Below, piece by piece: positions 51,954-59,745 of a stretch of DNA of 64,000 bases. How positions within the stretch are numbered: position 1 is the first letter of the stretch; each line of letters starts with the position of its first letter. The DNA is taken from contig JAHDGU010000012.1 of NCBI GenBank assembly GCA_020627535.1, forward strand, positions 62,001-126,000, read 5' to 3'. The notes below the pieces were generated by a model. It made no database searches, had not been told where the DNA came from, and saw only the letters and a program-made list of their open reading frames with translations. A program made the position numbers and the translations under genes. Source of the DNA: Saprospiraceae bacterium (lineage in GTDB: Bacteria; Bacteroidota; Bacteroidia; Chitinophagales; Saprospiraceae).

Positions 51954-52001
51954 TAGACCTATGATATCGAGTACGACTCGAGTCATCACCCATCCAATGC
52001 T

Positions 52002-54104
52002 ATGAAATCAATCGCACGCACACTGTGTGGCATGCTTCTCGTATGCATCTCACACTTCACTTACGGCCAAGTAGATAATCCTGTAAGTTGGAAAATCTCC
52101 CTCAACCCTCTCTCAGAGACAGAATATGAAATCGTCTGCGATGCGACGATAGAGGATGGATGGAAACTCTACAGTTCCAATGAAACATGGGATGATGGTC
52201 CGGTGCCTACTTCGATAACTGTCGAATCAACAGACGGTCATGCCATCAAAGGTTCAGTGACTGAATCGGGTAAGTTTGATAAAGTCTTCGACCCCTTTTT
52301 CAATTCGGAGATTACTTCAGTCAAAAAGAAAGCGCAGTTTAGGCAAGTAGTGAGTGTAAAGGATCTGGACAATCCGATAAAGGGATTTGTAAGCTGGATG
52401 GTTTGTAATGATGAAACTTGTAAGCCTCCTACGGACAAAGAGTTCAGTCTTACTCCTGGACAGGGAGCTCAGTCCGCAAAAGAGGATAAGAAAGAGCCAA
52501 TTTCGAGAGGTTTTACCCAAGACCCAGAAGTCCTTACTTGGGAGTATCATCCTGATCACCCGCATGCGAGATTTGATGGTGACAAGACCATCTCTCAAGG
52601 GATACCAAATATGCAGAAGACCTACGTAGAGCCACTGGCTGACTGCGGAGAAGAGAATCTGGGCGGGAAAAAGAATCTGTTGTTGACATTTATTGGTGGT
52701 TTTGCGGGAGGCTTGATTGCCTTGCTTACACCTTGTGTATTTCCGATGATACCCTTGACAGTGAGCTTCTTTACCAAAGGAAGTAAGGATCGTGCATCTG
52801 GGATCAAAAATGGTTTGATTTATGGTCTATCAATCATTGGGATATATGTGGCCATCGGATTGATCATCACAGCTTTCTTTGGAGCAACAGCCTTGCAGGC
52901 TTTGTCCACGAGCTGGATCGCCAATACACTCTTTTTTGTCCTCTTCGTTATTTTCGCATTTAGCTTCTTTGGCTTTTACGAGATCACCCTGCCAAGTAGT
53001 TGGACGACCAAATCTGATAGTATGGCTAGCAAAGGTGGTTTGATTGGAATTTTCTTCATGGCCTTCACCCTTGCTCTCGTGAGTTTCTCATGTACCGGTC
53101 CAATTATCGGAACGGCACTGGTGCAGTCGGCAACGAGCAAGATCGGTCCGGCTGTCGTGATGCTAGGATTCTCCACTGCATTGGCTCTGCCATTTGGCTT
53201 GTTTGCAGCTTTTCCGGGGTGGCTCAATTCACTTCCAAGATCTGGTGGCTGGATGAACAGCGTGAAAGTGGTCCTTGGATTTGTCGAGCTTGCATTGGCT
53301 CTTAAGTTTTTGTCAGTCGCAGACTTGACCTCGCACTGGGGTTTATTGAAGTACGAATTATTCCTAGGGCTCTGGGTGATCATTTTCGCTGCGACCACAG
53401 CTTATCTCTTAGGATTTATCAAGTTTCCACATGACAGCCCTAAAGTAAAGATGTCTCCAACGAGGTGGATTTTTGCGGCACTATTTGCAGCCTTTACGGT
53501 CTACTTAGCACTAGGGTTTAGTGTCAACAAGCGTACAGGAAACTACAATACGCCAAAGCTAATGAGCGGCCTCCTCCCACCGGCCAATTACAATTGGTTT
53601 CTACCTCCAGGCAAGGTGAATGAAACGATCAAGGCACAGTACCCATCCTACAGCAAGTGCGCCAATAATATTAATTGCTTCAAGGATTACTCAGAAGGAT
53701 TGGCTTATGCCAAAGAGGTGAATAAGCCTGTATTCATAGACTTCACGGGACATGGCTGTGTCAATTGTCGCAAGGTTGAAGACTCGCATTGGATCCAGCC
53801 TCAAGTTTGGCAGAAGCTCAATGATGATATGGTCTTGATCTCGCTGTACACAGATGATCGAAAGAAGCTGAAGAAGCGACTTGTCTCAAAGAATACAGGC
53901 ACAAAAATTCGCAACGAAGGAAATCTATGGGCAGAGTTTCAGATCGAAAATTTTGATCAGAATTCTCAGCCTCTGTATGTCATAATGAATACAGACGAGG
54001 AGGTGATAGCCTCTCCCAAAAGCTATGAAGCTGACGAATCATGGGAGGAATATCTCGCCTATGTCAAGTGCGGTTATGACAATGCTCGTCAGACGATGAG
54101 GTAG
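52002..54104 (+). CDS. dsbD: Thiol:disulfide interchange protein DsbD
   Basis: DsbD passes electrons from cytoplasmic thioredoxin across the membrane to periplasmic thiol proteins. The 700 residues comprise a signal peptide, alpha domain with CNDETC (about 131-136), eight membrane helices (about 225-510) with redox Cys in LLTPCVFPMIPL (about 245) and VSFSCTGPIIG (about 366), and a C-terminal thioredoxin-like gamma domain with GHGCVNCRKVED (about 585-596). The beta helices carry both conserved Cys. The gamma motif CVNC differs from the usual CVAC. Confidence 0.94.
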   Translation: MKSIARTLCGMLLVCISHFTYGQVDNPVSWKISLNPLSETEYEIVCDATIEDGWKLYSSNETWDDGPVPTSITVESTDGHAIKGSVTESGKFDKVFDPFFNSEITSVKKKAQFRQVVSVKDLDNPIKGFVSWMVCNDETCKPPTDKEFSLTPGQGAQSAKEDKKEPISRGFTQDPEVLTWEYHPDHPHARFDGDKTISQGIPNMQKTYVEPLADCGEENLGGKKNLLLTFIGGFAGGLIALLTPCVFPMIPLTVSFFTKGSKDRASGIKNGLIYGLSIIGIYVAIGLIITAFFGATALQALSTSWIANTLFFVLFVIFAFSFFGFYEITLPSSWTTKSDSMASKGGLIGIFFMAFTLALVSFSCTGPIIGTALVQSATSKIGPAVVMLGFSTALALPFGLFAAFPGWLNSLPRSGGWMNSVKVVLGFVELALALKFLSVADLTSHWGLLKYELFLGLWVIIFAATTAYLLGFIKFPHDSPKVKMSPTRWIFAALFAAFTVYLALGFSVNKRTGNYNTPKLMSGLLPPANYNWFLPPGKVNETIKAQYPSYSKCANNINCFKDYSEGLAYAKEVNKPVFIDFTGHGCVNCRKVEDSHWIQPQVWQKLNDDMVLISLYTDDRKKLKKRLVSKNTGTKIRNEGNLWAEFQIENFDQNSQPLYVIMNTDEEVIASPKSYEADESWEEYLAYVKCGYDNARQTMR

Positions 54105-54125
54105 GCTGTATTACTTGACAGGAGC

Positions 54126-54156
54126 GACAAAAGTCGTTATATTTAGGACAAAAGTC
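54126..54156. promoter_or_regulatory. Twin operator and promoter of the Xre-RES pair
   Basis: GACAAAAGTC occurs at 54126-54135 and 54147-54156, 21 bp apart, i.e. two helical turns, with TATATTTA (54138-54145, a near -7 box) between. Each copy is a GAC/GTC inverted repeat around AAAA. The position just upstream of the antitoxin ATG fits autoregulation by the Xre antitoxin. Confidence 0.6.
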
Positions 54157-54161
54157 TCTAT

Positions 54162-54566
54162 ATGTCCATTGCGAGCTACGAATCTAAGTTGTCAGATACA
54201 TTTGAATTGATGCTTATGTCTAGAGAGGGCTTATCAATCGAGCTATTTGTCCAGATTATGTCGTCAAGTCCTTACACACTCAAGCAATGGAGCCAGTTTC
54301 TTCACCTTACGGAGCGAACCATTCAGAGATACAAGAAAGAAGGGCAGAAGTTTGAAGCTCTACAAAGTGAGAGAATCATGGAGATTTCTCGCTTGAGATT
54401 CTATGGTTCAAAGGTATTTGGCTCTGACCGCTTATTTGACGAATGGATGAATTCGAAGATCGTTTCTTTAAGAAATGTGAGACCTGTAACTCTTCTTGAT
54501 AGCTCCTTCGGAATTGATATGATCTATGACACGCTAGGACGTATCGAACATGGCATATTGGCATGA
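54162..54566 (+). CDS. Xre/MbcA/ParS-type antitoxin
   Basis: The 134-residue protein has an N-terminal helix-turn-helix-like region (about 40-75, LKQWSQFLHLTERTIQRYKK) and a DUF2384/MbcA-ParS C-terminal domain (about 75-134) with SKVFGSDRLFDEWMNSK and DTLGRIEHGILA. It pairs with the RES toxin downstream (4 bp overlap, ATGA). It should neutralise the toxin and repress its own promoter through the twin operators. Confidence 0.88.
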   Translation: MSIASYESKLSDTFELMLMSREGLSIELFVQIMSSSPYTLKQWSQFLHLTERTIQRYKKEGQKFEALQSERIMEISRLRFYGSKVFGSDRLFDEWMNSKIVSLRNVRPVTLLDSSFGIDMIYDTLGRIEHGILA

Positions 54567-55021
54567 GGGTTTATTGCTTGACCGGCTTGCGGTACAAGAA
54601 TCAATTGAGTGGTAAGGGGGCTGAAATCTTTGGTGGTCGTTGGAATAGTAAGGGAGTATCAATGGTATATACCAGTGAGAGCAGAGCATTATGCACTGCC
54701 GAAGTTGCAGTGCACGTTCCATTTGGTGTACTTCCCAAGCAGTATTATCTACAGACAATTGAACTGCCGGATCAGTTTATCTTGACACTTAATGAGGATG
54801 CTCTTGGTCAGGACTGGCGGAGTTTTCCGCATCTGCCGAGCACAAAGCGCGTTGGCGACGATTTCGTAAAAAAAAGCAAGTACATGTCACTGAAAGTCCC
54901 TTCAGCCATCGTGCAAGATGAGTACAACTATTTGATCAATGATCAGCACCAAGATTTCCCTCTTGTCAAGCTCATGATGGTAGAGGAATTTCGATTTGAT
55001 CATCGACTCTTTAGAAAGTAG
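54563..55021 (+). CDS. RES-family toxin (NAD+ phosphorylase type)
   Basis: The 152-residue protein has the RES signature residues: Arg26 in GGRWNSKG, Tyr36 in MVYTSES, Glu47 in LCTAEVAVH and Ser114 in VPSAIVQDEYNYLIN. Related toxins (MbcT, Rv1989c-type) degrade NAD+ by phosphorolysis. Together with the upstream antitoxin it forms a complete type II RES-Xre system. It converges on the TetR gene. Confidence 0.9.
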   Translation: MRVYCLTGLRYKNQLSGKGAEIFGGRWNSKGVSMVYTSESRALCTAEVAVHVPFGVLPKQYYLQTIELPDQFILTLNEDALGQDWRSFPHLPSTKRVGDDFVKKSKYMSLKVPSAIVQDEYNYLINDQHQDFPLVKLMMVEEFRFDHRLFRK

Positions 55022-55036
55022 CTAAGCAGTATATTT

Positions 55037-55714
55037 TCAACCCTTTAGCGCTGAGAGCATCAAATGATTAGCGATCTTTTCGAGACGTTGTTTTGGTGCA
55101 TCACTGTAGTCTATGTCAGATAGCCTCGGTAAGTGCTCAGCATAGTAAAGCTGATTGGTGCACATCTCAAAAACTGTGGTACAAAGCGTTCTAGGATAAG
55201 GAAATTTGGGGTTGAGCTGAAGGGCAATTTCAGCAAGCCGCTTGATCATCTGCTTGTATGGCATGAAAAGCCCATGAGCATTCTCCTCGTCGATGTCGTG
55301 GATGTGATAAGACTTGGAGCTCTCTTTCATCATGATCTGCCGTAGCTTTTGCGCATCTATGTAATCCGTCGTTTCTGATTCGTCTGAGGCGTAGATAAGG
55401 CAGTGTATAGCTCGTCGGAGCCGCTCCTCTGGATCATCAATATTGAGCGTGCGCCGCTCCATGAGATAGTTAATCCACTCCCAGTACCAGCAGTTCAGAT
55501 ACAAGAGCAATAGATGCTTATTGGTAAAGTATCTGTAGATGGACACCTCTGAAGAGCCCATGTGCTCAGCACATTTTTTGAAGGTGAATGCCTCAAATCC
55601 GATCGAGTCCATGAGCGCAATGGCAGATGCCAAGAGTCTCTTTCCAAAGGATGTTTCCTGTGGATCTCTCAAGTACAGTTTGTCGGGAAGGAGAAATTTA
55701 AATTCCAAGGACAT
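55037..55714 (-). CDS. TetR-family transcriptional repressor
   Basis: The 225-residue regulator has an N-terminal helix-turn-helix (LLASAIALMDSIGFEAFTFKKCAEHM, given in pieces, about 27-75; SSEVSIYRYFTNKHLLL) and a C-terminal helical ligand domain. It diverges from the exporter operon starting at 55997; an identical 15 bp element occurs in both halves of the divergent region. It is the likely repressor of that operon, released by an unknown ligand. Confidence 0.92.
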   Translation of the reverse strand: MSLEFKFLLPDKLYLRDPQETSFGKRLLASAIALMDSIGFEAFTFKKCAEHMGSSEVSIYRYFTNKHLLLLYLNCWYWEWINYLMERRTLNIDDPEERLRRAIHCLIYASDESETTDYIDAQKLRQIMMKESSKSYHIHDIDEENAHGLFMPYKQMIKRLAEIALQLNPKFPYPRTLCTTVFEMCTNQLYYAEHLPRLSDIDYSDAPKQRLEKIANHLMLSALKG

Positions 55715-55742
55715 GGCTGAAAACGTGGTTAACTCAGGTGTG

Positions 55743-55750
55743 CAAAACTA
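55743..55750 (-). promoter_or_regulatory. Candidate -7 box of the TetR gene
   Basis: TAGTTTTG on the minus strand matches TAnnTTTG; initiation near 55735 would leave a ~20 nt leader before the ATG. Confidence 0.45.
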
Positions 55751-55791
55751 TAGCCAAACACAATATGAAAGTAACTAATATACCATTTTGT

Positions 55792-55806
55792 TTAGTAATA
55801 CTTACA
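55792..55806. promoter_or_regulatory. Candidate TetR operator, left copy
   Basis: TTAGTAATACTTACA, an imperfect palindrome with core GTAA-N3-TTAC at 55795-55805. It is identical to the right copy at 55957. Confidence 0.6.
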
Positions 55807-55956
55807 AGTAGATGGGTGGCTCTGTACAAAGATTATACAGAGTATTGGGCTGATTGATCAACTTTCGCTGTGCAATCACGTTTTGATTGCTCGTGGACGC
55901 AATGGAAATCAGCAAGAGTAAAACAAAATTGTTTCGAAGTAGTTATACAAATAATG

Positions 55957-55975
55957 TTAGTAATACTTACATTTG
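55957..55975 (+). promoter_or_regulatory. Candidate TetR operator (right copy) overlapping exporter -7 box
   Basis: TTAGTAATACTTACA (55957-55971) overlaps TACATTTG (55968-55975), a perfect -7 box; the ATG of the exporter operon is at 55997. A repressor here would block the promoter directly. Confidence 0.6.
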
Positions 55976-55996
55976 TAGAACATTCAATCAACAGAC

Positions 55997-56275
55997 ATGA
56001 AGATCGTCATCAATAATGCGGCAAAAATTACCAAGAGACCTATACGCTGGCTACGCTGGAAATGCTATCAGCACATGGCGAAGTTTAGAGACATCGACTA
56101 TCTCGAGGTGCATATCCAAGCACATGGTCAACAGCCGACTACCTACTCGGCGGTGGCAAAGCTCGGGGTGCCGGGTCATGACTTGATCGTCAAGACCAAA
56201 AGTGAGCAAGCTACGAGTCTTACCAAGGACTTGTTTGATTCGATACTAAGGGCAGTGCGACGAAATCGCAAGTAA
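55997..56275 (+). CDS. HPF/RaiA-like small protein
   Basis: The 92-residue basic protein has a pattern like short HPF ribosome-associated proteins: a first strand and helix (MKIVINNAAKI...LRWKCYQHMAKF), strands YLEVHIQAH, YSAVAKLGVPGHDLIVKTKS and a C-terminal helix ending RAVRRNRK. Similarity is distant, so a ribosome role is tentative. It is the first gene of the TetR-controlled exporter operon, an unexpected place for an HPF. Confidence 0.6.
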   Translation: MKIVINNAAKITKRPIRWLRWKCYQHMAKFRDIDYLEVHIQAHGQQPTTYSAVAKLGVPGHDLIVKTKSEQATSLTKDLFDSILRAVRRNRK

Positions 56276-56315
56276 TTTTCCGATTACTAGAAGATCAAAA
56301 CAAGAAAACCTTTAC

Positions 56316-57962
56316 ATGAACACACCGATCCAGCGATTTCGTCGCCTGCTTCGCGTTGATCGCAAGGACATCACTCAGGTGTATGTCTATGCATTATTCA
56401 ACGGAGTCGTCAATCTGTCCTTACCCCTTGGTATCCAAGCCATCGTCAATCTCATACAGGGTGGCGAAGTGTCCACTTCATGGATGATTCTCGTGGCATT
56501 TGTCATCGGAGGGATAGCACTTACAGGCATCCTGCAGTTGTTACAGCTGCGGATCGTGGAAAACATTGCCCAAAAGATATTTAGCAGAGCCTCTTTTGAG
56601 TTTGCTTATCGCATACCCAATATTCAATACGGTGCACTGCACAACTACTACGCGCCAGAACTAGCCAATCGATTTTTTGATACGATGACGATCCAAAAAG
56701 GATTGCCCAAGATTTTGATTGACTTTAGCTTGGCGCTCTTCCAGATTGTCGTAGGACTCCTGCTTTTGAGTTTTTACCATTCCTTCTTTATCATTTTCAG
56801 TTTTCTGTTGCTGATCTTGATCTGTTTGATTTTCCTTCTCACAGGGCCGGTGGGCCTACGTACGAGTCTCCAGGAGTCTAAGTTCAAGTACAAGATTGCC
56901 TTCTGGCTCGAAGAGATAGCGCGTACCAAGCTGTCTTTCAAACTAGTGGCCAATTCAGACCTCAACCTTCAGACCTCAGACTATCATGTCAATAACTACC
57001 TTGACTCACGGGAGCAGCACTTTCGTGTTCTCATCAGGCAAGGGCTATACCTTATAGGATTCAAAGTCATTATTGCCGCCGGTCTGCTTATCACAGGAAG
57101 TATTCTTGTATTCAATGAGCAGATGAATATCGGTCAGTTTGTCGCCGCAGAGATCATCATCATATTGATCATCTCATCTGTCGAGAAACTCATCAAGTCG
57201 ATGGACAGTATCTATGATGTGCTGACGGCTTTGGAGAAGATTGGTTATGTCACGGACATGCCGCTTGACAGTGATGAGGGCATGGATCTCGGAAGCTTTG
57301 AGCAGGGTATAGACATCTCTATAGATTCCGTGCGCTTTCAGCACCAAGACTCTGCAGAGGATACGCTCTGTGGCCTATCTCTCGATATACCTGCCGAGGA
57401 GTCAGTCTTCATCACAGGTCCATCGAGTGCAGGAAAATCTACCCTACTGCAGCTTCTCTCTCGGGTCATTGATCCCAAGTCAGGGGTGATCAGATTTAAC
57501 GGCCTTCCGGCCAAAAGTCTCAGCCTAGAGGCACTGCGCAGCCATATAGGTTACGCCCTCAGCAACAATGATATCTTCCAAGGCACTGTCATGGAAAACA
57601 TCACCATGAATCGACCAGAAGCTACAGCGGAAAATATCAAGCTAGCCATCGAGATCACAGGACTTGATAAGTACCTCAGTACGGCACCCATGGGTCTCAA
57701 AACCTTGCTTGACCCAGAGGGGAGTACGATTCCGCGCAATATCAAAAATCGCATCATCCTCGCTAGGGCTATCGTGACGATGCCTACCAGATTGATACTA
57801 GAAGATCCACTTGATCACGTCAATCATGAGGAGAAAGAAGAGATCATCAGGAAGCTGACATCAGCTGGTAGACCATGGAAAATCGTCGTGACCAGCGTCG
57901 ATATGCTGTGGAAGAAGTACACAGACAGAACTTATAATATACAGCAAGGCGTCATTGTCTGA
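56316..57962 (+). CDS. ABC exporter-type protein with degenerate nucleotide-binding domain
   Basis: The 548-residue protein has six membrane helices (about 25-300, ABC exporter fold without N-terminal peptidase) and an NBD (about 335-545). Walker A is intact (GPSSAGKST, about 368-376). Other motifs are lost: Q-loop YALSNNDIF (Gln absent), signature IPRNI in place of LSGGQ, Walker B LILED with the acidic order reversed, and Ser527 where the H-loop His should be. It is followed by HlyD, thioesterase and TolC genes, so it is the inner-membrane part of an export system, possibly with weak or no ATPase. Confidence 0.85.
   Translation: MNTPIQRFRRLLRVDRKDITQVYVYALFNGVVNLSLPLGIQAIVNLIQGGEVSTSWMILVAFVIGGIALTGILQLLQLRIVENIAQKIFSRASFEFAYRIPNIQYGALHNYYAPELANRFFDTMTIQKGLPKILIDFSLALFQIVVGLLLLSFYHSFFIIFSFLLLILICLIFLLTGPVGLRTSLQESKFKYKIAFWLEEIARTKLSFKLVANSDLNLQTSDYHVNNYLDSREQHFRVLIRQGLYLIGFKVIIAAGLLITGSILVFNEQMNIGQFVAAEIIIILIISSVEKLIKSMDSIYDVLTALEKIGYVTDMPLDSDEGMDLGSFEQGIDISIDSVRFQHQDSAEDTLCGLSLDIPAEESVFITGPSSAGKSTLLQLLSRVIDPKSGVIRFNGLPAKSLSLEALRSHIGYALSNNDIFQGTVMENITMNRPEATAENIKLAIEITGLDKYLSTAPMGLKTLLDPEGSTIPRNIKNRIILARAIVTMPTRLILEDPLDHVNHEEKEEIIRKLTSAGRPWKIVVTSVDMLWKKYTDRTYNIQQGVIV
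57501..57516 (-). repeat. GNRA hairpin motif copy
   Basis: On the minus strand TTTT-GGCC-GGAA-GGCC in the NBD-coding part of the ABC gene. Confidence 0.6.
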
Positions 57963-57982
57963 TCAAGGATAAGAAGAAAACT

Positions 57983-59353
57983 ATGCTCAATATAAGTCCA
58001 CAATCCATCAGTCACAAGGTAGAGCGCAATCGCTACCAGGCCTTCAATAAGCTAGAGAATAGATCAGTTTCCTCAGCTTTGGTTAAGGTCATTGTGATCG
58101 TCTTCTTGATATGTCTTTTTGGGATGTTCTTGCCCTGGACTCAAAACATACGCTCTTACGGCTATGTAACAGCTCTCAGTGCTCAAGATAGACCTCAAGA
58201 GGTACAGGCTATCGTAGGAGGTAGAATTGATCAATGGTTAGCCAACGAAGGTGACTTCGTCATGGCAGGAGATACCATTCTGCTGCTCTCAGAGGCCAAG
58301 GATGAATATCTCGATCCAGAAATTCAAGAACGCACGAAGGCACAGCGGGAGGCCAAGCTCGGCGCAGCAGAGTCATATTCTCAAAAAGCACAACAGATCT
58401 CCCAGCAGATCACAGCACTCAATCAAAACTTCGAGAACAAGCTTGCGCAAAATGAGCTTGCGATCCGACAGACTAAGTTGAAAATCAGCACAGATAGCCT
58501 AGAGCTCATTGCTGCTGAGCTTCTTGTACAAAACAGTGACAACCAATTCAAACGATCGCAGGAACTCTTTGAGAAGGGAATCAACTCCCGCACCGAACTT
58601 GAGCAGAAAAACAACAAGCTTCAGGATGCAATTGCCAAGACGCAGCTATACGAAAACAAGATACTCGAGCATCGTGCGGAGATCGAAAACTACAGACAAA
58701 AAGCCCAAGCACTAGAGGCTGAGCGAAGAGAAAAGGTCGCTAAGCTAAGAGGTGAGATCGCCAGTGCACAGAGTGATCAGTACACGGCCTTGGGTGAATC
58801 GGACAAGTTACAGTCTACGATCAACAAGCTCCAGCGACGTCAAGCATCCTTCGCAGTCATCGCTCCGATCAATGGATATGTGACCAAGGCTCTCGTCACT
58901 GGAATCGGGGAGTTGGTCAAAGGTGGTCAGGGTATCTGCACGATCATCCCAGCAGAGTACGACCTTGCAGTGGAGCTCTATGTACGACCGAGAGATATGC
59001 CACTCATCAAGAAGGGCAAACAGGTCAGAATCCTCTTTGATGGATGGCCTGCGATTGTATTCAGTGGCTGGCCAAACAACTCTTTCGGCACCTTTGAAGG
59101 TCAGGTCTACGCCATCGATAATGATATCAGTGACAATGGACTTTACCGCCTACTCGTCGTAGAATCCAATCCTGAGAAACCATGGCCAGAGGAGCTCCGC
59201 ATCGGTGGTGGTGCCAATGGGCTCCTGCTACTCAATCGTGTCCAAGTCTACTACGAGATCTGGCGACAGCTCAATGGATTTCCACCAGACTACTACGACG
59301 AGCCTATCGAAAAGGCCAAAAAATCTAAAGCGCCGATCCGAAAACTCAAGTAA
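57983..59353 (+). CDS. HlyD-family membrane-fusion protein
   Basis: The 456-residue adaptor has one N-terminal membrane helix (about 33-53), a lipoyl-like half (GGRIDQWLANEGDFVMAGDTIL, in pieces about 78-100), a long coiled coil (about 115-275) and a beta-barrel (INGYVTKALVTGIGELVKGG onward). It connects the inner-membrane ABC protein with the TolC homologue two genes later. Its stop overlaps the ATG of the thioesterase by one base. Confidence 0.93.
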   Translation: MLNISPQSISHKVERNRYQAFNKLENRSVSSALVKVIVIVFLICLFGMFLPWTQNIRSYGYVTALSAQDRPQEVQAIVGGRIDQWLANEGDFVMAGDTILLLSEAKDEYLDPEIQERTKAQREAKLGAAESYSQKAQQISQQITALNQNFENKLAQNELAIRQTKLKISTDSLELIAAELLVQNSDNQFKRSQELFEKGINSRTELEQKNNKLQDAIAKTQLYENKILEHRAEIENYRQKAQALEAERREKVAKLRGEIASAQSDQYTALGESDKLQSTINKLQRRQASFAVIAPINGYVTKALVTGIGELVKGGQGICTIIPAEYDLAVELYVRPRDMPLIKKGKQVRILFDGWPAIVFSGWPNNSFGTFEGQVYAIDNDISDNGLYRLLVVESNPEKPWPEELRIGGGANGLLLLNRVQVYYEIWRQLNGFPPDYYDEPIEKAKKSKAPIRKLK

Positions 59354-59745
59354 TGAAGTACTTCAGCAGAAAACTCATACGCCCAGCAGATCTCAATGCA
59401 AACGGTACACTATTCGGGGGTTCACTGCTCAAGTGGATCGATGAAGAGGCAAGTATCTATGCGATGAGTAAGCTCGAAAATCGTGGTGTCGTCACCAAGT
59501 TCATTTCCGAGATAGACTTTGTCAATAGCGCTGAGGCTGGAGATATCGTGGAGATAGGACTAGAGTTTGTAGCTATCGGAAGGACCTCCATTACTTTCAA
59601 GTGCAAGGCGCGATGTCTGTTCAGTAAGAAAGTCATCATCAGCATTGACAAGCTAGTGTTTGTTAAGATCAACGGCAGCGGAAGACCAGAGCCACATGGC
59701 AAGACGATTCACAATCTTGATTTAGCCCACAGAGAGTATTCTTGA
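59353..59745 (+). CDS. Acyl-CoA thioesterase of the YciA/BFIT hotdog type
   Basis: The 130-residue hotdog protein has the motif NANGTLFGGSLLKWIDEEASI (in pieces, about 15-35) that places the catalytic Asp, and the second block VNSAEAGDIVEIGLEFVAIGRTSITF. It hydrolyses acyl-CoAs. Its 4 bp overlap with the TolC gene and 1 bp overlap with hlyD put it within the exporter operon, hinting that the exported substance or its modification is acyl-linked. Confidence 0.88.
   Translation: MKYFSRKLIRPADLNANGTLFGGSLLKWIDEEASIYAMSKLENRGVVTKFISEIDFVNSAEAGDIVEIGLEFVAIGRTSITFKCKARCLFSKKVIISIDKLVFVKINGSGRPEPHGKTIHNLDLAHREYS

Noticed and set aside
53710-53724. GGCTTATGCCAAAG in dsbD as a motif copy
   Set aside because: Loop reads ATAA on the minus strand, outside the GNNA type, so not counted.
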